The notes under the pieces: generated by a model | What the model saw: only the letters and a program-made list of their open reading frames with translations | Told to the model about the DNA's origin: nothing | Databases searched by the model: none | Part shown: positions 1-8,520 of the stretch, one piece after another | How the letters are laid out: every line of letters begins with the position of its first letter | Position numbering within the stretch: the first letter of the stretch is position 1 | Assembly: GCF_011806455.1 (NCBI RefSeq) | Contig: NZ_JAATOT010000005.1 | Span: 186,001 to 250,000 of the forward strand | DNA from: Celeribacter sp. HF31 | GTDB taxonomy: Bacteria; Pseudomonadota; Alphaproteobacteria; Rhodobacterales; Rhodobacteraceae | Direction: 5' to 3' | DNA: 64,000 nt | Position numbers and translations under genes: made by a program

Positions 1-457
1 CGGTCAGATCGTCCGGGGTCTCGACGGAGACAACGTCATTGTATTTCTCGGATTGGGAACAACCGCCACCTTCAGAAGTACAATATTCCCAGGTGAATTT
101 CACATCTTCGGAGGTGAACGGCGTGCCGTCCGACCACATAAGACCGTCCTTGAGTTTCCAGGTGATGGTCATCAGGTCTTCGGAAACGCCACCGTTTTCG
201 ACGGTCGGAACGGATTCGGCCAGGAACGGCACCATCGCGCCGGTTTCATCGTAACGCGCCAGCGGTTCCAGCACGAGAGACGCGGATTCGAGCTCTTTGG
301 TGCCGCCCGACAGATAGGGGTTCATCGTCGACGGGGCTTGGTAATAGATGATGTTGACATGGCCGTCGGCTCCGCGTTCGGCGAAGGCGGCGGGCGCCAT
401 AGACAATGCGGCGACGGTGCCCAGAACAGTGCCCATCAGGGCAGTCTTGAGTTTCAT
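1..457 (-). CDS. Peptide ABC transporter substrate-binding protein, N-terminal part (cut by window edge)
   Basis: The gene runs leftwards out of the window; only about 152 N-terminal residues are present. It starts with a Sec signal peptide (MKLKTALMGTVLGTV, then a hydrophobic stretch ending AFA). The mature part contains the family-5 solute-binding-protein pattern: a YYQAPSTMNPYL stretch, a LLEPLARYDE-like segment and DGTPFTSEDVKFTWEY. This family binds peptides or similar solutes in the periplasm for an importer of the Dpp/Opp type. The ATG at 457 is preceded by AAGGAGAGG. It is divergent from a double-domain Dpp/Opp ATPase at 917, so both probably belong to one uptake system whose permeases lie outside the window. 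The exact substrate cannot be read from this fragment. Confidence 0.85.
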   Translation of the reverse strand, partial: MKLKTALMGTVLGTVAALSMAPAAFAERGADGHVNIIYYQAPSTMNPYLSGGTKELESASLVLEPLARYDETGAMVPFLAESVPTVENGGVSEDLMTITWKLKDGLMWSDGTPFTSEDVKFTWEYCTSEGGGCSQSEKYNDVVSVETPDDLT

Positions 458-543
458 TATAACAACCTCTCCTTGTTGAACCGGCTTCGGGCCTCTGCCT
501 GAACTTCATTGTTTCAGGGCTTGGACCAGTGCGTGAACCGCAC

Positions 544-572
544 ATTTTAAGGTTTCCCGCCGGACGTGTCTT
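544..572 (-). promoter_or_regulatory. Candidate sigma-70 promoter for the substrate-binding protein gene
   Basis: On the minus strand AAGACA and TAAAAT are separated by 17 bp (4/6 and 5/6 to consensus). Transcription would start near 537, leaving a leader of about 80 nt. This is a pattern match only. Confidence 0.4.
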
Positions 573-660
573 AACTCATTCCTCTTTATCGAACCTGACG
601 CAACCTGTGCGAGTGGACTTGCTGAGGGCAAGGCGACTCGCCGGGCTGCGCGGCTATAAA

Positions 661-676
661 TTTATCGAATGATAAA
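661..676. promoter_or_regulatory. Perfect 6-bp inverted repeat, candidate operator
   Basis: TTTATC, four bases, GATAAA. It lies between two divergently transcribed transport genes, about 120 bp from each candidate promoter. No cognate regulator gene is visible nearby. Confidence 0.3.
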
Positions 677-786
677 AACTTAGGCGAAGCAAGGCGGTTT
701 CTCTGAGAAAATTGGCAGACCGCCCATATCGTTACGTTATCCTTGCATGCGGTTTCAGCGAATGCTCGTATTTCAGACAAACCGAT

Positions 787-815
787 TTGACAGTTCCAGC
801 GCGGCAGGCATAGCG
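787..815 (+). promoter_or_regulatory. Weak candidate promoter for the ATPase/amidohydrolase operon
   Basis: A perfect TTGACA at 787-792 is followed, at 16-17 bp, only by poor -10 matches (CATAGC or ATAGCG). The -35 element is convincing, the -10 is not. Confidence 0.25.
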
Positions 816-916
816 TCGAGGAAAAGGTCCTCATGACAGATCCATGGGGACGGTTCTTGCCGCTTTTGAGCCGCACGAGGACCGATCTCAATTCACCATG
901 ACCCGAAAGGCGATCC

Positions 917-2785
917 ATGCTCGATACCACTCCCGATACGCAACAAGACACGCCTGAAGCCCGTGCCCTGATCGACGTGTCGCATCTCAGGGTCGAATTC
1001 CCGACCCGGGGCGGGACGGTTGTGGGGGTCAAGGACGTGTCCTTCACCATCGCGCCGGGGGAGACGCTCTGCGTGGTCGGAGAATCGGGTTCGGGCAAAT
1101 CCGTGTCTTCTCTGGCGATCATGCGGCTCATCGAATTCGGCGGCGGCAAGATCGCCGAGGGCGACATCAAGCTGCGCAAGGGCGAGCAGATCATCGACCT
1201 GACAGCGATGAACCCGGAAAAAATGCGGGCGCTCCGCGGTAATGACATCGGCATGATCTTTCAGGAGCCGATGACTTCGCTCAATCCGGTGTTCACCATC
1301 GAACGCCAGCTTTGCGAGGGGCTGCGGGTTCATAAGGGCATGACCAAAGATCAGGCCCGCGCGCGCGCCATCGAGTTGATGAAAGACGTGCGCATTCCCG
1401 AACCGGAACGCCGTCTGAGCCAGTACCCGCACGAGCTGTCCGGCGGTATGCGCCAGCGCGTGATGATCGCCATGGCGATGGCCTGTGAGCCGAAACTGCT
1501 GATCTGCGACGAACCCACGACGGCGCTCGATGTGACGATTCAGGCGGAGATTCTGGCGCTCATCGACCGGCTGAAACGCGAACATGGCACCGCCGTTCTG
1601 TTCATCACCCATGACATGGCGGTGGTGGCGCAAATGGCCGACCGCGTTTTGGTGATGTTCCGTGGCGACGTGGTCGAAGAGGGCCGTGTCGAAGAGATTT
1701 TCGAGACCCCGAAAGAGGAATACACCAAGGCGCTTCTGGCCGCCGTGCCGAAACTGGGCGAGATGACCGGCAAGCCCGCGCCCGAACCGATGCGTCTGAT
1801 CGGTGTGCCGCAGGGCGAGATCAAACCCGTGCCCTACGCGCCCGAAGGCAGCGCGCCTGTGTTAGAGGTCAAGAACCTCGTCACGCGCTTCCCCGTGAAG
1901 GCGGGGTTGTTGCGCAAGACGGTCGCCAATGTGCATGCCGTCGAGGATGTGTCTTTCTCGATCAAGCCGGGAGAAACCCTGTCTCTGGTGGGCGAAAGCG
2001 GTTGTGGCAAATCGACCTGCGGGCGCTCTGTGCTGCGCCTGGTGGAGCCGCAAGCGGGGTCAATCCTTTTGGACGGCAAAGAGGTGCTCGACCAAGGTCC
2101 GGGCGATCTGCGCCGCTTGCGTCAGGACATGCAGATGATCTTTCAGGATCCTTTCGCGTCGCTGAACCCGCAGGTGCGCCTTGTGGATCAGGTGGCCGAA
2201 CCGCTGCGCAATTATGGCCTCGCCCATGGCTCCGAGGTGACCGACCGCGTCGCCAATCTGTTCGACCGGGTCGAGCTGCCGCGCTCTTTCATGAAACGCT
2301 ATCCGCACGAACTTTCGGGCGGGCAACGCCAACGGATCGCCATCGCCCGCGCGCTTTCGATCAACCCGAAGCTGGTGATCGCCGACGAAGCCGTCTCTGC
2401 GCTCGATGTGTCGGTGCAGGCGCAGGTGGTGAACCTGTTGATGGAGCTTCAGGCCGAGTTGGGCATCGCCATGCTCTTCATCAGCCACGACATGGCCGTG
2501 GTCGAACGCGTCAGCCACCACACGGCGGTGATGTATCTGGGCCGCATCGTAGAGATTGGCCCACGTCAGGCCGTGTTCGAGAACCCGCAGCACGACTATA
2601 CGAAATCGCTTATGCTGGCCGTGCCGATCGCCGATCCGCGCAACAAGAAGATCAGTTCGAACCTCTCGTTCAAACCGATCCCCTCGCCGATCTTCCCGGC
2701 GGATCACACGCCCGCCAAATCCACCTACCGCGAAGTGGCGAAAGACCACTTCGTCTTGGAGCCCATCGAGGGCTTTACCTATTGA
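917..2785 (+). CDS. Dipeptide/oligopeptide ABC transporter, fused double ATP-binding protein
   Basis: A 622-residue protein with two complete Dpp/Opp-type ATPase domains in one chain (a DppD-DppF or GsiA-like fusion). Domain 1 has Walker A GESGSGKS, signature LSGGMRQRV and a Walker B ending CDEP. Domain 2 has [17 protein letters not shown] and ADEA. Each is followed by the oligopeptide-type C-terminal extension that ends a domain ([11 protein letters not shown] and [11 protein letters not shown]). It should drive import of peptides or amide compounds through two membrane subunits not in this window. The ATG has AAGG just upstream. The M20 amidohydrolase follows after 39 bp, and the substrate-binding protein gene is divergent, so all three probably serve uptake and hydrolysis of one class of substrate. 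Confidence 0.9.
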   Translation: MLDTTPDTQQDTPEARALIDVSHLRVEFPTRGGTVVGVKDVSFTIAPGETLCVVGESGSGKSVSSLAIMRLIEFGGGKIAEGDIKLRKGEQIIDLTAMNPEKMRALRGNDIGMIFQEPMTSLNPVFTIERQLCEGLRVHKGMTKDQARARAIELMKDVRIPEPERRLSQYPHELSGGMRQRVMIAMAMACEPKLLICDEPTTALDVTIQAEILALIDRLKREHGTAVLFITHDMAVVAQMADRVLVMFRGDVVEEGRVEEIFETPKEEYTKALLAAVPKLGEMTGKPAPEPMRLIGVPQGEIKPVPYAPEGSAPVLEVKNLVTRFPVKAGLLRKTVANVHAVEDVSFSIKPGETLSLVGESGCGKSTCGRSVLRLVEPQAGSILLDGKEVLDQGPGDLRRLRQDMQMIFQDPFASLNPQVRLVDQVAEPLRNYGLAHGSEVTDRVANLFDRVELPRSFMKRYPHELSGGQRQRIAIARALSINPKLVIADEAVSALDVSVQAQVVNLLMELQAELGIAMLFISHDMAVVERVSHHTAVMYLGRIVEIGPRQAVFENPQHDYTKSLMLAVPIADPRNKKISSNLSFKPIPSPIFPADHTPAKSTYREVAKDHFVLEPIEGFTY

Positions 2786-2824
2786 ACGTCACCGCGTTCC
2801 GACCTGACCAGAAAAGAGACTGAC

Positions 2825-3988
2825 ATGCCCATCAAGAACCGCCTTGCCGAATTGTTGCCGGAAATCACCGCATGGCGTCGCGATATTCACGAAAACCCCG
2901 AGCTGATGTTCGAGCTGCCGCGCACCTCGAAAAAAGTCGCGGACCTGCTGCGCGAGTTTGGCTGTGACGAGGTGGTCGAAGGCATGGCCAAGACCGGCGT
3001 TGTGGGCGTGATCAAAGGCAAATCGGATAGCAAAGGCCGCACCATTGGCTTGCGCGCCGATATGGACGCGCTGCCGATCCTGGAGGAAACCGGGTCGGAA
3101 TTTGCCTCGAAAAACCCGGGCGTGATGCATGCCTGCGGCCATGACGGCCACACTGCGATGCTCTTGGGGGCGGCGAAATATCTCTGCGAGACCCGCAATT
3201 TCGACGGCACGGCGGTGGTGATTTTCCAACCCGCCGAAGAGGGCGGCGGCGGAGGTCGTGTGATGTGCGAAGAGGGGTTGATGGAGCGCTTTGGCATCGA
3301 CGAGGTCTACGGCATGCACAATTGGCCGAACCTGCCGACGGGCACTTTCGCGATCCGTCCTGGCCCGTTCTTTGCCGCCGCCGACGAGTTCGACATCGTG
3401 GTGCGTGGCAAGGGCGGACATGCCGCCAAACCGCATGAGGCCGTCGACAGCACGGTGACCGCCGCGCATCTCGTGCTTGCTCTGCAATCCATCGCCTCGC
3501 GCAATGTGGACCCGACGAAACAGGTGGTCGTCTCTGTCTGTACGGTGGAGAGCTCGTCCAAGGCGCATAACGTCCTGCCGGCGACCGTGTCTTTGAAAGG
3601 CACGGTGCGGACGCTTGACGGAGAGGTCCGCGATCAGGCGCAGGAGCGTCTTGAGGCAATCTGTGCCGGGGTGGGGGCCACCTATGGGGCTGAGATCGAG
3701 GTCGATTACCATCGCGGCTACCCGGTCATGGTGAACCACGATCAGGAAACCGAATACGCCATCGAGGCGGCCACGAAGGTGGCTGGCGGGTGCGAAGAAT
3801 ACCCGCTCGTCATGGGCGGCGAAGATTTCGCTTACATGTTAGAGGAACGCCCCGGCGCCTATATCATCGTCGGCAACGGCCCCGGCGCGCCGGTGCATCA
3901 CCCGAAATACATGTTCAACGACGAGGCCCTGCCTGCGGGCTGTTCGTGGTATGCTGAAATGGTGGAAAGCCGTCTGCCTGCGGCGTGA
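2825..3988 (+). CDS. M20 family amidohydrolase (HipO/AmhX-like)
   Basis: A 387-residue M20D peptidase-family enzyme. The metal-binding signature MHACGHDGHT sits at residues 101-110 (C104 and H106 are likely ligands), the catalytic and metal glutamates are at 138-139 (PAEEG), and HNWP (about 165) and the C-terminal VHHPKYMFND supply further histidines. The family hydrolyses N-acyl amino acids, hippurate-like amides or indole-3-acetyl conjugates in the cytoplasm. It follows the peptide ABC ATPase in the same direction, so it probably hydrolyses the imported substrate. The precise substrate is not deducible. A 3' repeat element and a terminator follow directly. Confidence 0.87.
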   Translation: MPIKNRLAELLPEITAWRRDIHENPELMFELPRTSKKVADLLREFGCDEVVEGMAKTGVVGVIKGKSDSKGRTIGLRADMDALPILEETGSEFASKNPGVMHACGHDGHTAMLLGAAKYLCETRNFDGTAVVIFQPAEEGGGGGRVMCEEGLMERFGIDEVYGMHNWPNLPTGTFAIRPGPFFAAADEFDIVVRGKGGHAAKPHEAVDSTVTAAHLVLALQSIASRNVDPTKQVVVSVCTVESSSKAHNVLPATVSLKGTVRTLDGEVRDQAQERLEAICAGVGATYGAEIEVDYHRGYPVMVNHDQETEYAIEAATKVAGGCEEYPLVMGGEDFAYMLEERPGAYIIVGNGPGAPVHHPKYMFNDEALPAGCSWYAEMVESRLPAA

Positions 3989-3990
3989 CC

Positions 3991-4016
3991 CTGAGTATTT
4001 CCGGCACAAAGGAAAC
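3991..4016 (+). repeat. 3'-end element, copy 1 (GAGTATTT ... CAAAGGAAAC)
   Basis: The copy begins 3 nt after the amidohydrolase stop codon, in sense orientation. It reads GAGTATTT, then CCGGCA, then CAAAGGAAAC. A rho-independent terminator follows. Four similar copies occur elsewhere in the window. Confidence 0.65.
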
Positions 4017-4021
4017 CAAAA

Positions 4022-4051
4022 AGGAGCGCTCCCAGTTGGGGGCGCTTTTTT
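4022..4051 (+). terminator. Bidirectional rho-independent terminator
   Basis: The stem AGCGCTCCC / GGGGGCGCT closes a short AGTT loop, with TTTTTT on the plus side and a matching AAAAA run on the other. It sits between the convergent amidohydrolase and moaA genes and can serve both. Confidence 0.8.
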
Positions 4052-4069
4052 ATGAGGCGCGAAGGGGCT

Positions 4070-5083
4070 TCATCCGCCGGTATGACTCATATGCCGCGAG
4101 ACCTGACCGTCGGGTTTTTGCCGTGAATAGTCGAAATCATGGCCTTTGGGTTTGCGCAGAATGGCCGCTTCGATGGCATGGATCAGCGGCGTATCGTCGT
4201 CGGGAGACGCGCGCAGGACGTCGCGGAGCGAGGCATTGTCTTCCTGGCCCAAACACATGAACAGCTCTCCCGTACAGGTCATCCGCACGCGGTTGCAGCT
4301 TTCACAGAACTCATGCGAGAGCGGCGTGATGAAGCCGATCTTTTGCCCGGTCTCCTCAACGCGGACATAGCGTGCTGGCCCGCCCGTGCTTTCCGGCAGA
4401 TCGGTGAGGGTAAAGCGCTCCGCCAAGGTGCTGCGCATGTCCTTGAGCGACCAATATTGCCCGACGCGGTCCTCGTTGCCGATGTCGCCCATCGGCATGA
4501 CCTCGATAAAGGTCTGGTCCATATCCTCGCGCGCGCACCAGTCGATCAGCGTGAACAATTCGTCCTCGTTGAAGCCTTTGAGCGCGACCGTGTTGATCTT
4601 GACCCGGAGCCCTGCGTTGCGCGCTGCCTCGATGCCGCGTAGGACCTGATCGAGGCGGCCCCAACGGGTCACGCGTTGGAATTTCGCCGCATCCAGCGTG
4701 TCGAGCGAGACGTTGATCCGGCGCACGCCAGCCGCATAGAGATCGCCGGCAAAGCGCTCCAGTTGCGAGCCGTTTGTCGTCAGGGTCAGTTCACGCAAAG
4801 CGCCGCTTTCGAGGTGACGCGACATGGCGTTGAAAAACGTCATGATCCCGCGCCGCACCAAAGGTTCACCGCCGGTGATCCGCAGCTTCTCGACGCCGAG
4901 CCCGATGAAGGTAGAGCACATGCGGTCCAGCTCTTCGAGCGTCAGCAATTCCTTTTTCGGCAGGAACGTCATGTTTTCCGACATGCAATAGACACAGCGA
5001 AAATCGCAGCGATCCGTGACCGACACACGCAGGTAGGTGATCGGACGGGCGAAAGGGTCGATGAGGCGGGGTGCGTTGGACAT
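4070..5083 (-). CDS. moaA: GTP 3',8-cyclase MoaA (molybdenum cofactor biosynthesis)
   Basis: A radical SAM enzyme for the first step of molybdopterin synthesis, turning GTP into 3',8-cyclo-7,8-dihydro-GTP. With the ATG at 5083 it is 337 residues. The SAM-binding [4Fe-4S] cysteines are C26, C30 and C33 (CDFRCVYC), and the C-terminal cluster motif is C260, C263 and C277, the known Cx2Cx13C spacing. The ITGGEPLVR motif is present and the chain ends in the family's Gly-Gly tail (SHTGG). A TTG 36 bases upstream would add 12 Pro/Arg-rich residues; I prefer the ATG because it gives the usual family length. No other moa gene is adjacent. Confidence 0.93.
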   Translation of the reverse strand: MSNAPRLIDPFARPITYLRVSVTDRCDFRCVYCMSENMTFLPKKELLTLEELDRMCSTFIGLGVEKLRITGGEPLVRRGIMTFFNAMSRHLESGALRELTLTTNGSQLERFAGDLYAAGVRRINVSLDTLDAAKFQRVTRWGRLDQVLRGIEAARNAGLRVKINTVALKGFNEDELFTLIDWCAREDMDQTFIEVMPMGDIGNEDRVGQYWSLKDMRSTLAERFTLTDLPESTGGPARYVRVEETGQKIGFITPLSHEFCESCNRVRMTCTGELFMCLGQEDNASLRDVLRASPDDDTPLIHAIEAAILRKPKGHDFDYSRQKPDGQVSRHMSHTGG

Positions 5084-5124
5084 GACCGGTAATCTAGGGC
5101 GCGGGGGGCGGGCTGCCAAGCGAT

Positions 5125-5775
5125 TTAGTCAGACTTTGTGCGCGATTGGACCACGCGCCGCACCATGCCGGCGCGTTTGCGATCATGTTTGCCGAGGCTC
5201 TTGAGCCAGCTGTCGGCCATGCGCGACACATCCTTGTCCGGGTCCTGCAACGCATAGGTCAGCCAATAGAGCACATCGTCGATGGCGTTCACCTCGTCCT
5301 CCGTCGGATGGGCGAGTTTCGCCAGGGGCAGGGACAGTCCCAAAGCCGCACGACGATCCAGCGCGCGTTCGGATTTGGCCAGCTCATGCACCACGGCCAT
5401 GCGCGACAGATCGACAGAAATGCGACGCGCCCCGGCGCCCGCAAGCGCATCCAATTCGGCCCAGGTGTCGGCTTCAGAAATCCAAACACAGATCTGATCC
5501 CAGATGGCGGCATCGTCGGCAATGCGCGCCTGTGTCAAAAGTTTCGCGGCCATCAGTCGGGCCTCGAATACCGGCTGTTCCCAGAGCGCGCGTGCCAGAT
5601 CGAGACGTTCGGGAAAGCTCACGTCCTGACGCCATTCGCGCGCAAAATTCTCCAGCACTTGGGGCGGAACCCCGAGAGCCTCCGAACGGCCAGCGCGGCT
5701 GCTGAGCGCAGACGCCTTTTCCGGGTCGGCGGAGAGCCGCAGGGTTTCCAGGACCGTTTCGGGAGTGATCGACAT
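5125..5775 (-). CDS. AlkD-like DNA alkylation repair / HEAT-repeat protein
   Basis: A 216-residue all-helical protein. The N-terminal layout (residues 1-50: [21 protein letters not shown]) and the later helices ([23 protein letters not shown]) recall AlkD-family alkylpurine DNA glycosylases, built from HEAT-like repeats, and a [11 protein letters not shown]-like segment follows. If that is right, it removes bulky or positively charged alkylated bases. I cannot assign the AlkD catalytic residues with confidence, so a catalytically dead HEAT protein remains possible. The ATG at 5775 is preceded by AAAGGG. The gene lies 41 bp upstream of moaA in the same direction and is divergent from the secreted protein at 5839. 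Confidence 0.6.
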   Translation of the reverse strand: MSITPETVLETLRLSADPEKASALSSRAGRSEALGVPPQVLENFAREWRQDVSFPERLDLARALWEQPVFEARLMAAKLLTQARIADDAAIWDQICVWISEADTWAELDALAGAGARRISVDLSRMAVVHELAKSERALDRRAALGLSLPLAKLAHPTEDEVNAIDDVLYWLTYALQDPDKDVSRMADSWLKSLGKHDRKRAGMVRRVVQSRTKSD

Positions 5776-5838
5776 CTTTTTGCCCTTTTGATGAGGTATC
5801 GCTTGATCAGCCAAAACCACAAGAGAGCCAAAGGGACA

Positions 5839-6627
5839 ATGAAAAACCTTATCAAACTGCTGTTGACTGCCTCCGCTTTTGCCTACGCGATGCCCATCGT
5901 GACGGCCGATTTCGCTGGTTTGAGTGGCGCAGAAGCGCGCAATGCGAATGCCAATGGCGGCAATTCCGGCAACTCCGGCGGACATGGAAATTCGGGGAAT
6001 CGCGGCAATTCCGGCAATCGGGATCAGTCGACGGGCGGCACCCATGGGAATGCCGGCACTGCGGGAAATCCAAGAGGCAAACCGCTGGCTTCCGCGCTCA
6101 AGTCCCTGAATTCCCTGCGGCGCAACCCGAATGGCATCATGAATTCCTCGGACCCGAAAATGGTGCCGATCAAGGCGTATCTCAACGCCGTGGCCGAGTA
6201 TGAGACCGCCGAGGATGCCTTGAATGCGGCCAGTGCGGCCTATGCGGACAGCTATGCCGATCTCGCGGCCGCCGCGGCGGCGCTGGGCCTGTCGTCCGAT
6301 CCGGCGAGCTGGGGGGCTGAGATTGACCAGTTGAATGCCGATCTTGCCGCGAATCCAGTGGCGGAAGGTGAGCCCGGCTACCAGGACTATCTCGATCAAC
6401 TGGCCGCTGTAGAGCAGGCACAGGCGGATTACGACCAGGCTTTGGCGGACAAGGCCGTGCTCGATGCGGCGGTAGAAGATGTGGCGGATGCAGAAGGCGC
6501 GATTTCAGACGAGGCTCTGATCGACGCGATCGTGGCGGCTCAGAATGCCACCGGCAATGGGCCGATCACGGCGGATGATGTGACGCCGGAGATGCTGGAT
6601 TACGCCAAATCCAAACTCGGGGTCTGA
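5839..6627 (+). CDS. Secreted Gly/Asn-rich protein of unknown function
   Basis: I do not recognise a family. The 262-residue product has a signal peptide-like start (MKNLIKLLLTASAFAYAMP), then at residues 35-75 a low-complexity block of NSGN, GNSGNRGNS and GNAGTAGN repeats, then a helical, Ala/Asp-rich region with heptad-like spacing (residues 110-220) that could form a coiled coil. It contains no cysteine in the mature part that I can see. The ATG follows AAAGGGA. Only 63 bp separate it from the divergent AlkD-like gene, so the promoters are close or overlapping. Composition suggests an exported, extended or surface-associated protein; no enzymatic role is implied. Confidence 0.7.
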   Translation: MKNLIKLLLTASAFAYAMPIVTADFAGLSGAEARNANANGGNSGNSGGHGNSGNRGNSGNRDQSTGGTHGNAGTAGNPRGKPLASALKSLNSLRRNPNGIMNSSDPKMVPIKAYLNAVAEYETAEDALNAASAAYADSYADLAAAAAALGLSSDPASWGAEIDQLNADLAANPVAEGEPGYQDYLDQLAAVEQAQADYDQALADKAVLDAAVEDVADAEGAISDEALIDAIVAAQNATGNGPITADDVTPEMLDYAKSKLGV

Positions 6628-6657
6628 GCCTTTCCCCCCGAGTCAGAGACCCACGTC

Positions 6658-6690
6658 GAAGCCGCCCCGCATTTGGGGCGGCTTCTTTTT
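6658..6690 (+). terminator. Rho-independent terminator
   Basis: The stem GAAGCCGCCCC / GGGGCGGCTTC is followed by TTTTT. It terminates the secreted-protein gene and lies between it and the convergent glmS. Confidence 0.85.
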
Positions 6691-6695
6691 GAGCG

Positions 6696-8519
6696 TTATT
6701 CGACCGTCACCGATTTCGCCAGATTGCGCGGCTGGTCGACATCCGTGCCCTTGGCGACCGCGGTGTGATAGGCGATGAGCTGGGCCGGGATGGCGTAAAG
6801 AAGGGGCGCGAAAAAGTCCGGCACTTCGGGCATTTGCACCGCTTGCCAGACCCCGTCGGAGGCCACTTCGAGGCCCTTTTTGTCCGACACCAAAAGCACC
6901 TTGCCGCCGCGCGCCATGACCTCTTGCATGTTCGACACGGTCTTGTCGAACAGCGCGTCATGCGGCGCGAAAACGATCACGGGCGTGTGGCTGTCGATGA
7001 GCGCGATGGGTCCGTGTTTCAATTCGCCCGATGCATAACCTTCGGCATGTATATAGCTGATTTCCTTGAGTTTAAGGGCGCCCTCAAGGGCCAGGGGATA
7101 CATCGGGCCACGGCCCAGGAACAGCACGTCCTTGGCCTCGGACAGCTCGTTGGAGACGGCGTTGAGATGTTCGTCCAGATCGAGCGCACGGGTCAAAAGC
7201 CCCGGCAGGGTGCGCAGCTCTGAGAGGCGTTTGGCCAGCGTCGCATCGTCGATCTGACCGCGTTGATGGGCGGCCTCCAGCGCCAAAAGTGCGAGCACCG
7301 TGAGCTGACAGGAGAAGGCCTTGGTCGAGGCCACGCCGACCTCGACACCCGCCAAAATCGGCAGGGCGATGTCGCTTTCGCGCGCGATGGAGCTTTCCGC
7401 GACGTTGACGACAGAGACGATCTTGTCGGCCTTGCCGGACATGTATCGCAGCGCCGCCAAAGTGTCGGCGGTCTCGCCCGATTGGCTGACGAAAATCGCC
7501 AATGTCCGGGGGGCGACGGGCGGCTCGCGGTATCGGAACTCGGAGGCCACGTCGATCTCGACCGGAATGCGCGCCACCTGTTCGAGCCAGTATTTCGCCG
7601 TGTAACAGGCGTAATAGGCCGTGCCGCAGGCGACCATGATGATCCGGTCAAAGGCGGTGAAATCGAGGCCCGGATCGGGCAACACGATGCCGGTGTCATC
7701 GGCGTTGAGGTAATAGGCGAGTGCTTCGGAAATCACCGTCGGCTGTTCAGCGATTTCTTTCGCCATGAAGTGTTTGTGCCCGGCTTTTTCAATGCGGGCG
7801 GCGTTCAAGGCGATGGTACGCCGCGCACGTTGCACCTGCGCGCCGGTCTCATCGAAAATCTCGAGGCTCTCGCGGGTGATCACCGCCCGGTCGCCTTCGT
7901 CGAGATAGGTGACCTGATCGGTCATGGGCGCAAGCGCGATGGCGTCGGAGCCGACGAACATCTCGCCCTTGCCGTGCCCGATGGCCAGCGGCGAGCCCTT
8001 GCGCGCGGCGACCAAAAGGTCCTCTTCGCCGTCGAACAGGAAACAGAGCGCAAACGCGCCTTCGAGCGTGTTGATGGTGGCCATGGCGGCCTCCACAGGC
8101 GTTTTGCCGGCATCCATGAAGCTCTGGCAGAGAAGGACGACGGTTTCCGTGTCCGTCTGGGTCACGAAGTTATAGCCTTTTTGGCCAAGCTCTTCGCGCA
8201 GCTCACGGAAATTCTCGATGATGCCGTTGTGGACAACGGCGACGGGACCGGCCTTGTGCGGGTGGGCGTTGACCACGGAGGGCGCGCCGTGCGTGGCCCA
8301 GCGGGTGTGACCTATGCCGGATTTGCCCGCGAGCGGCTCATGCACCAACAAATCGGACAGGTTCACCAACTTGCCGACCGCACGCCGACGGTCCAGCTTG
8401 CCCTTCGACACGGTGGCGATCCCGGCGCTGTCATAGCCGCGATATTCCAGCCGTTTGAGCGCCTCAACGAGGATCGGCGCCGCTTCGTGATTTCCCAAAA
8501 CCCCTACAATACCGCACAT
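6696..8519 (-). CDS. glmS: Glutamine--fructose-6-phosphate aminotransferase (isomerizing)
   Basis: A 607-residue enzyme, close to the E. coli length. It makes glucosamine-6-phosphate from fructose-6-phosphate and glutamine, the entry step of peptidoglycan and LPS amino-sugar synthesis. The N-terminal glutaminase domain begins MCGIVGVLG (Cys2 is the nucleophile after Met removal). Two SIS sugar-isomerase domains follow (VACGTAYYA, SQSGETADT, RGPMYPLALEGALKLKE), and the chain ends in the conserved AKSVTVE. The start lies 1 bp after the glmU stop, so the two are translated from one mRNA. I saw no glmS ribozyme-like leader, and there is no room for one. Confidence 0.96.
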   Translation of the reverse strand: MCGIVGVLGNHEAAPILVEALKRLEYRGYDSAGIATVSKGKLDRRRAVGKLVNLSDLLVHEPLAGKSGIGHTRWATHGAPSVVNAHPHKAGPVAVVHNGIIENFRELREELGQKGYNFVTQTDTETVVLLCQSFMDAGKTPVEAAMATINTLEGAFALCFLFDGEEDLLVAARKGSPLAIGHGKGEMFVGSDAIALAPMTDQVTYLDEGDRAVITRESLEIFDETGAQVQRARRTIALNAARIEKAGHKHFMAKEIAEQPTVISEALAYYLNADDTGIVLPDPGLDFTAFDRIIMVACGTAYYACYTAKYWLEQVARIPVEIDVASEFRYREPPVAPRTLAIFVSQSGETADTLAALRYMSGKADKIVSVVNVAESSIARESDIALPILAGVEVGVASTKAFSCQLTVLALLALEAAHQRGQIDDATLAKRLSELRTLPGLLTRALDLDEHLNAVSNELSEAKDVLFLGRGPMYPLALEGALKLKEISYIHAEGYASGELKHGPIALIDSHTPVIVFAPHDALFDKTVSNMQEVMARGGKVLLVSDKKGLEVASDGVWQAVQMPEVPDFFAPLLYAIPAQLIAYHTAVAKGTDVDQPRNLAKSVTVE

Positions 8520-8520
8520 T

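Larger units (their letters stand above)
458..916. other. Divergent intergenic region between two transport genes
   Basis: These 459 bases separate the minus-strand substrate-binding protein gene from the plus-strand ATPase gene. I find no credible protein in either direction. The stretch holds a candidate promoter for each side, and between them a perfect inverted repeat TTTATC-GAAT-GATAAA at 661-676, in an AT-rich patch that stands out from the GC-rich surroundings. That is the position expected for an operator controlling both genes. Confidence 0.5.

Noticed and set aside
5084-5119. Upstream TTG start for moaA
   Set aside because: It would add 12 Pro/Arg-rich residues not seen in the family; the ATG at 5083 gives the normal length.
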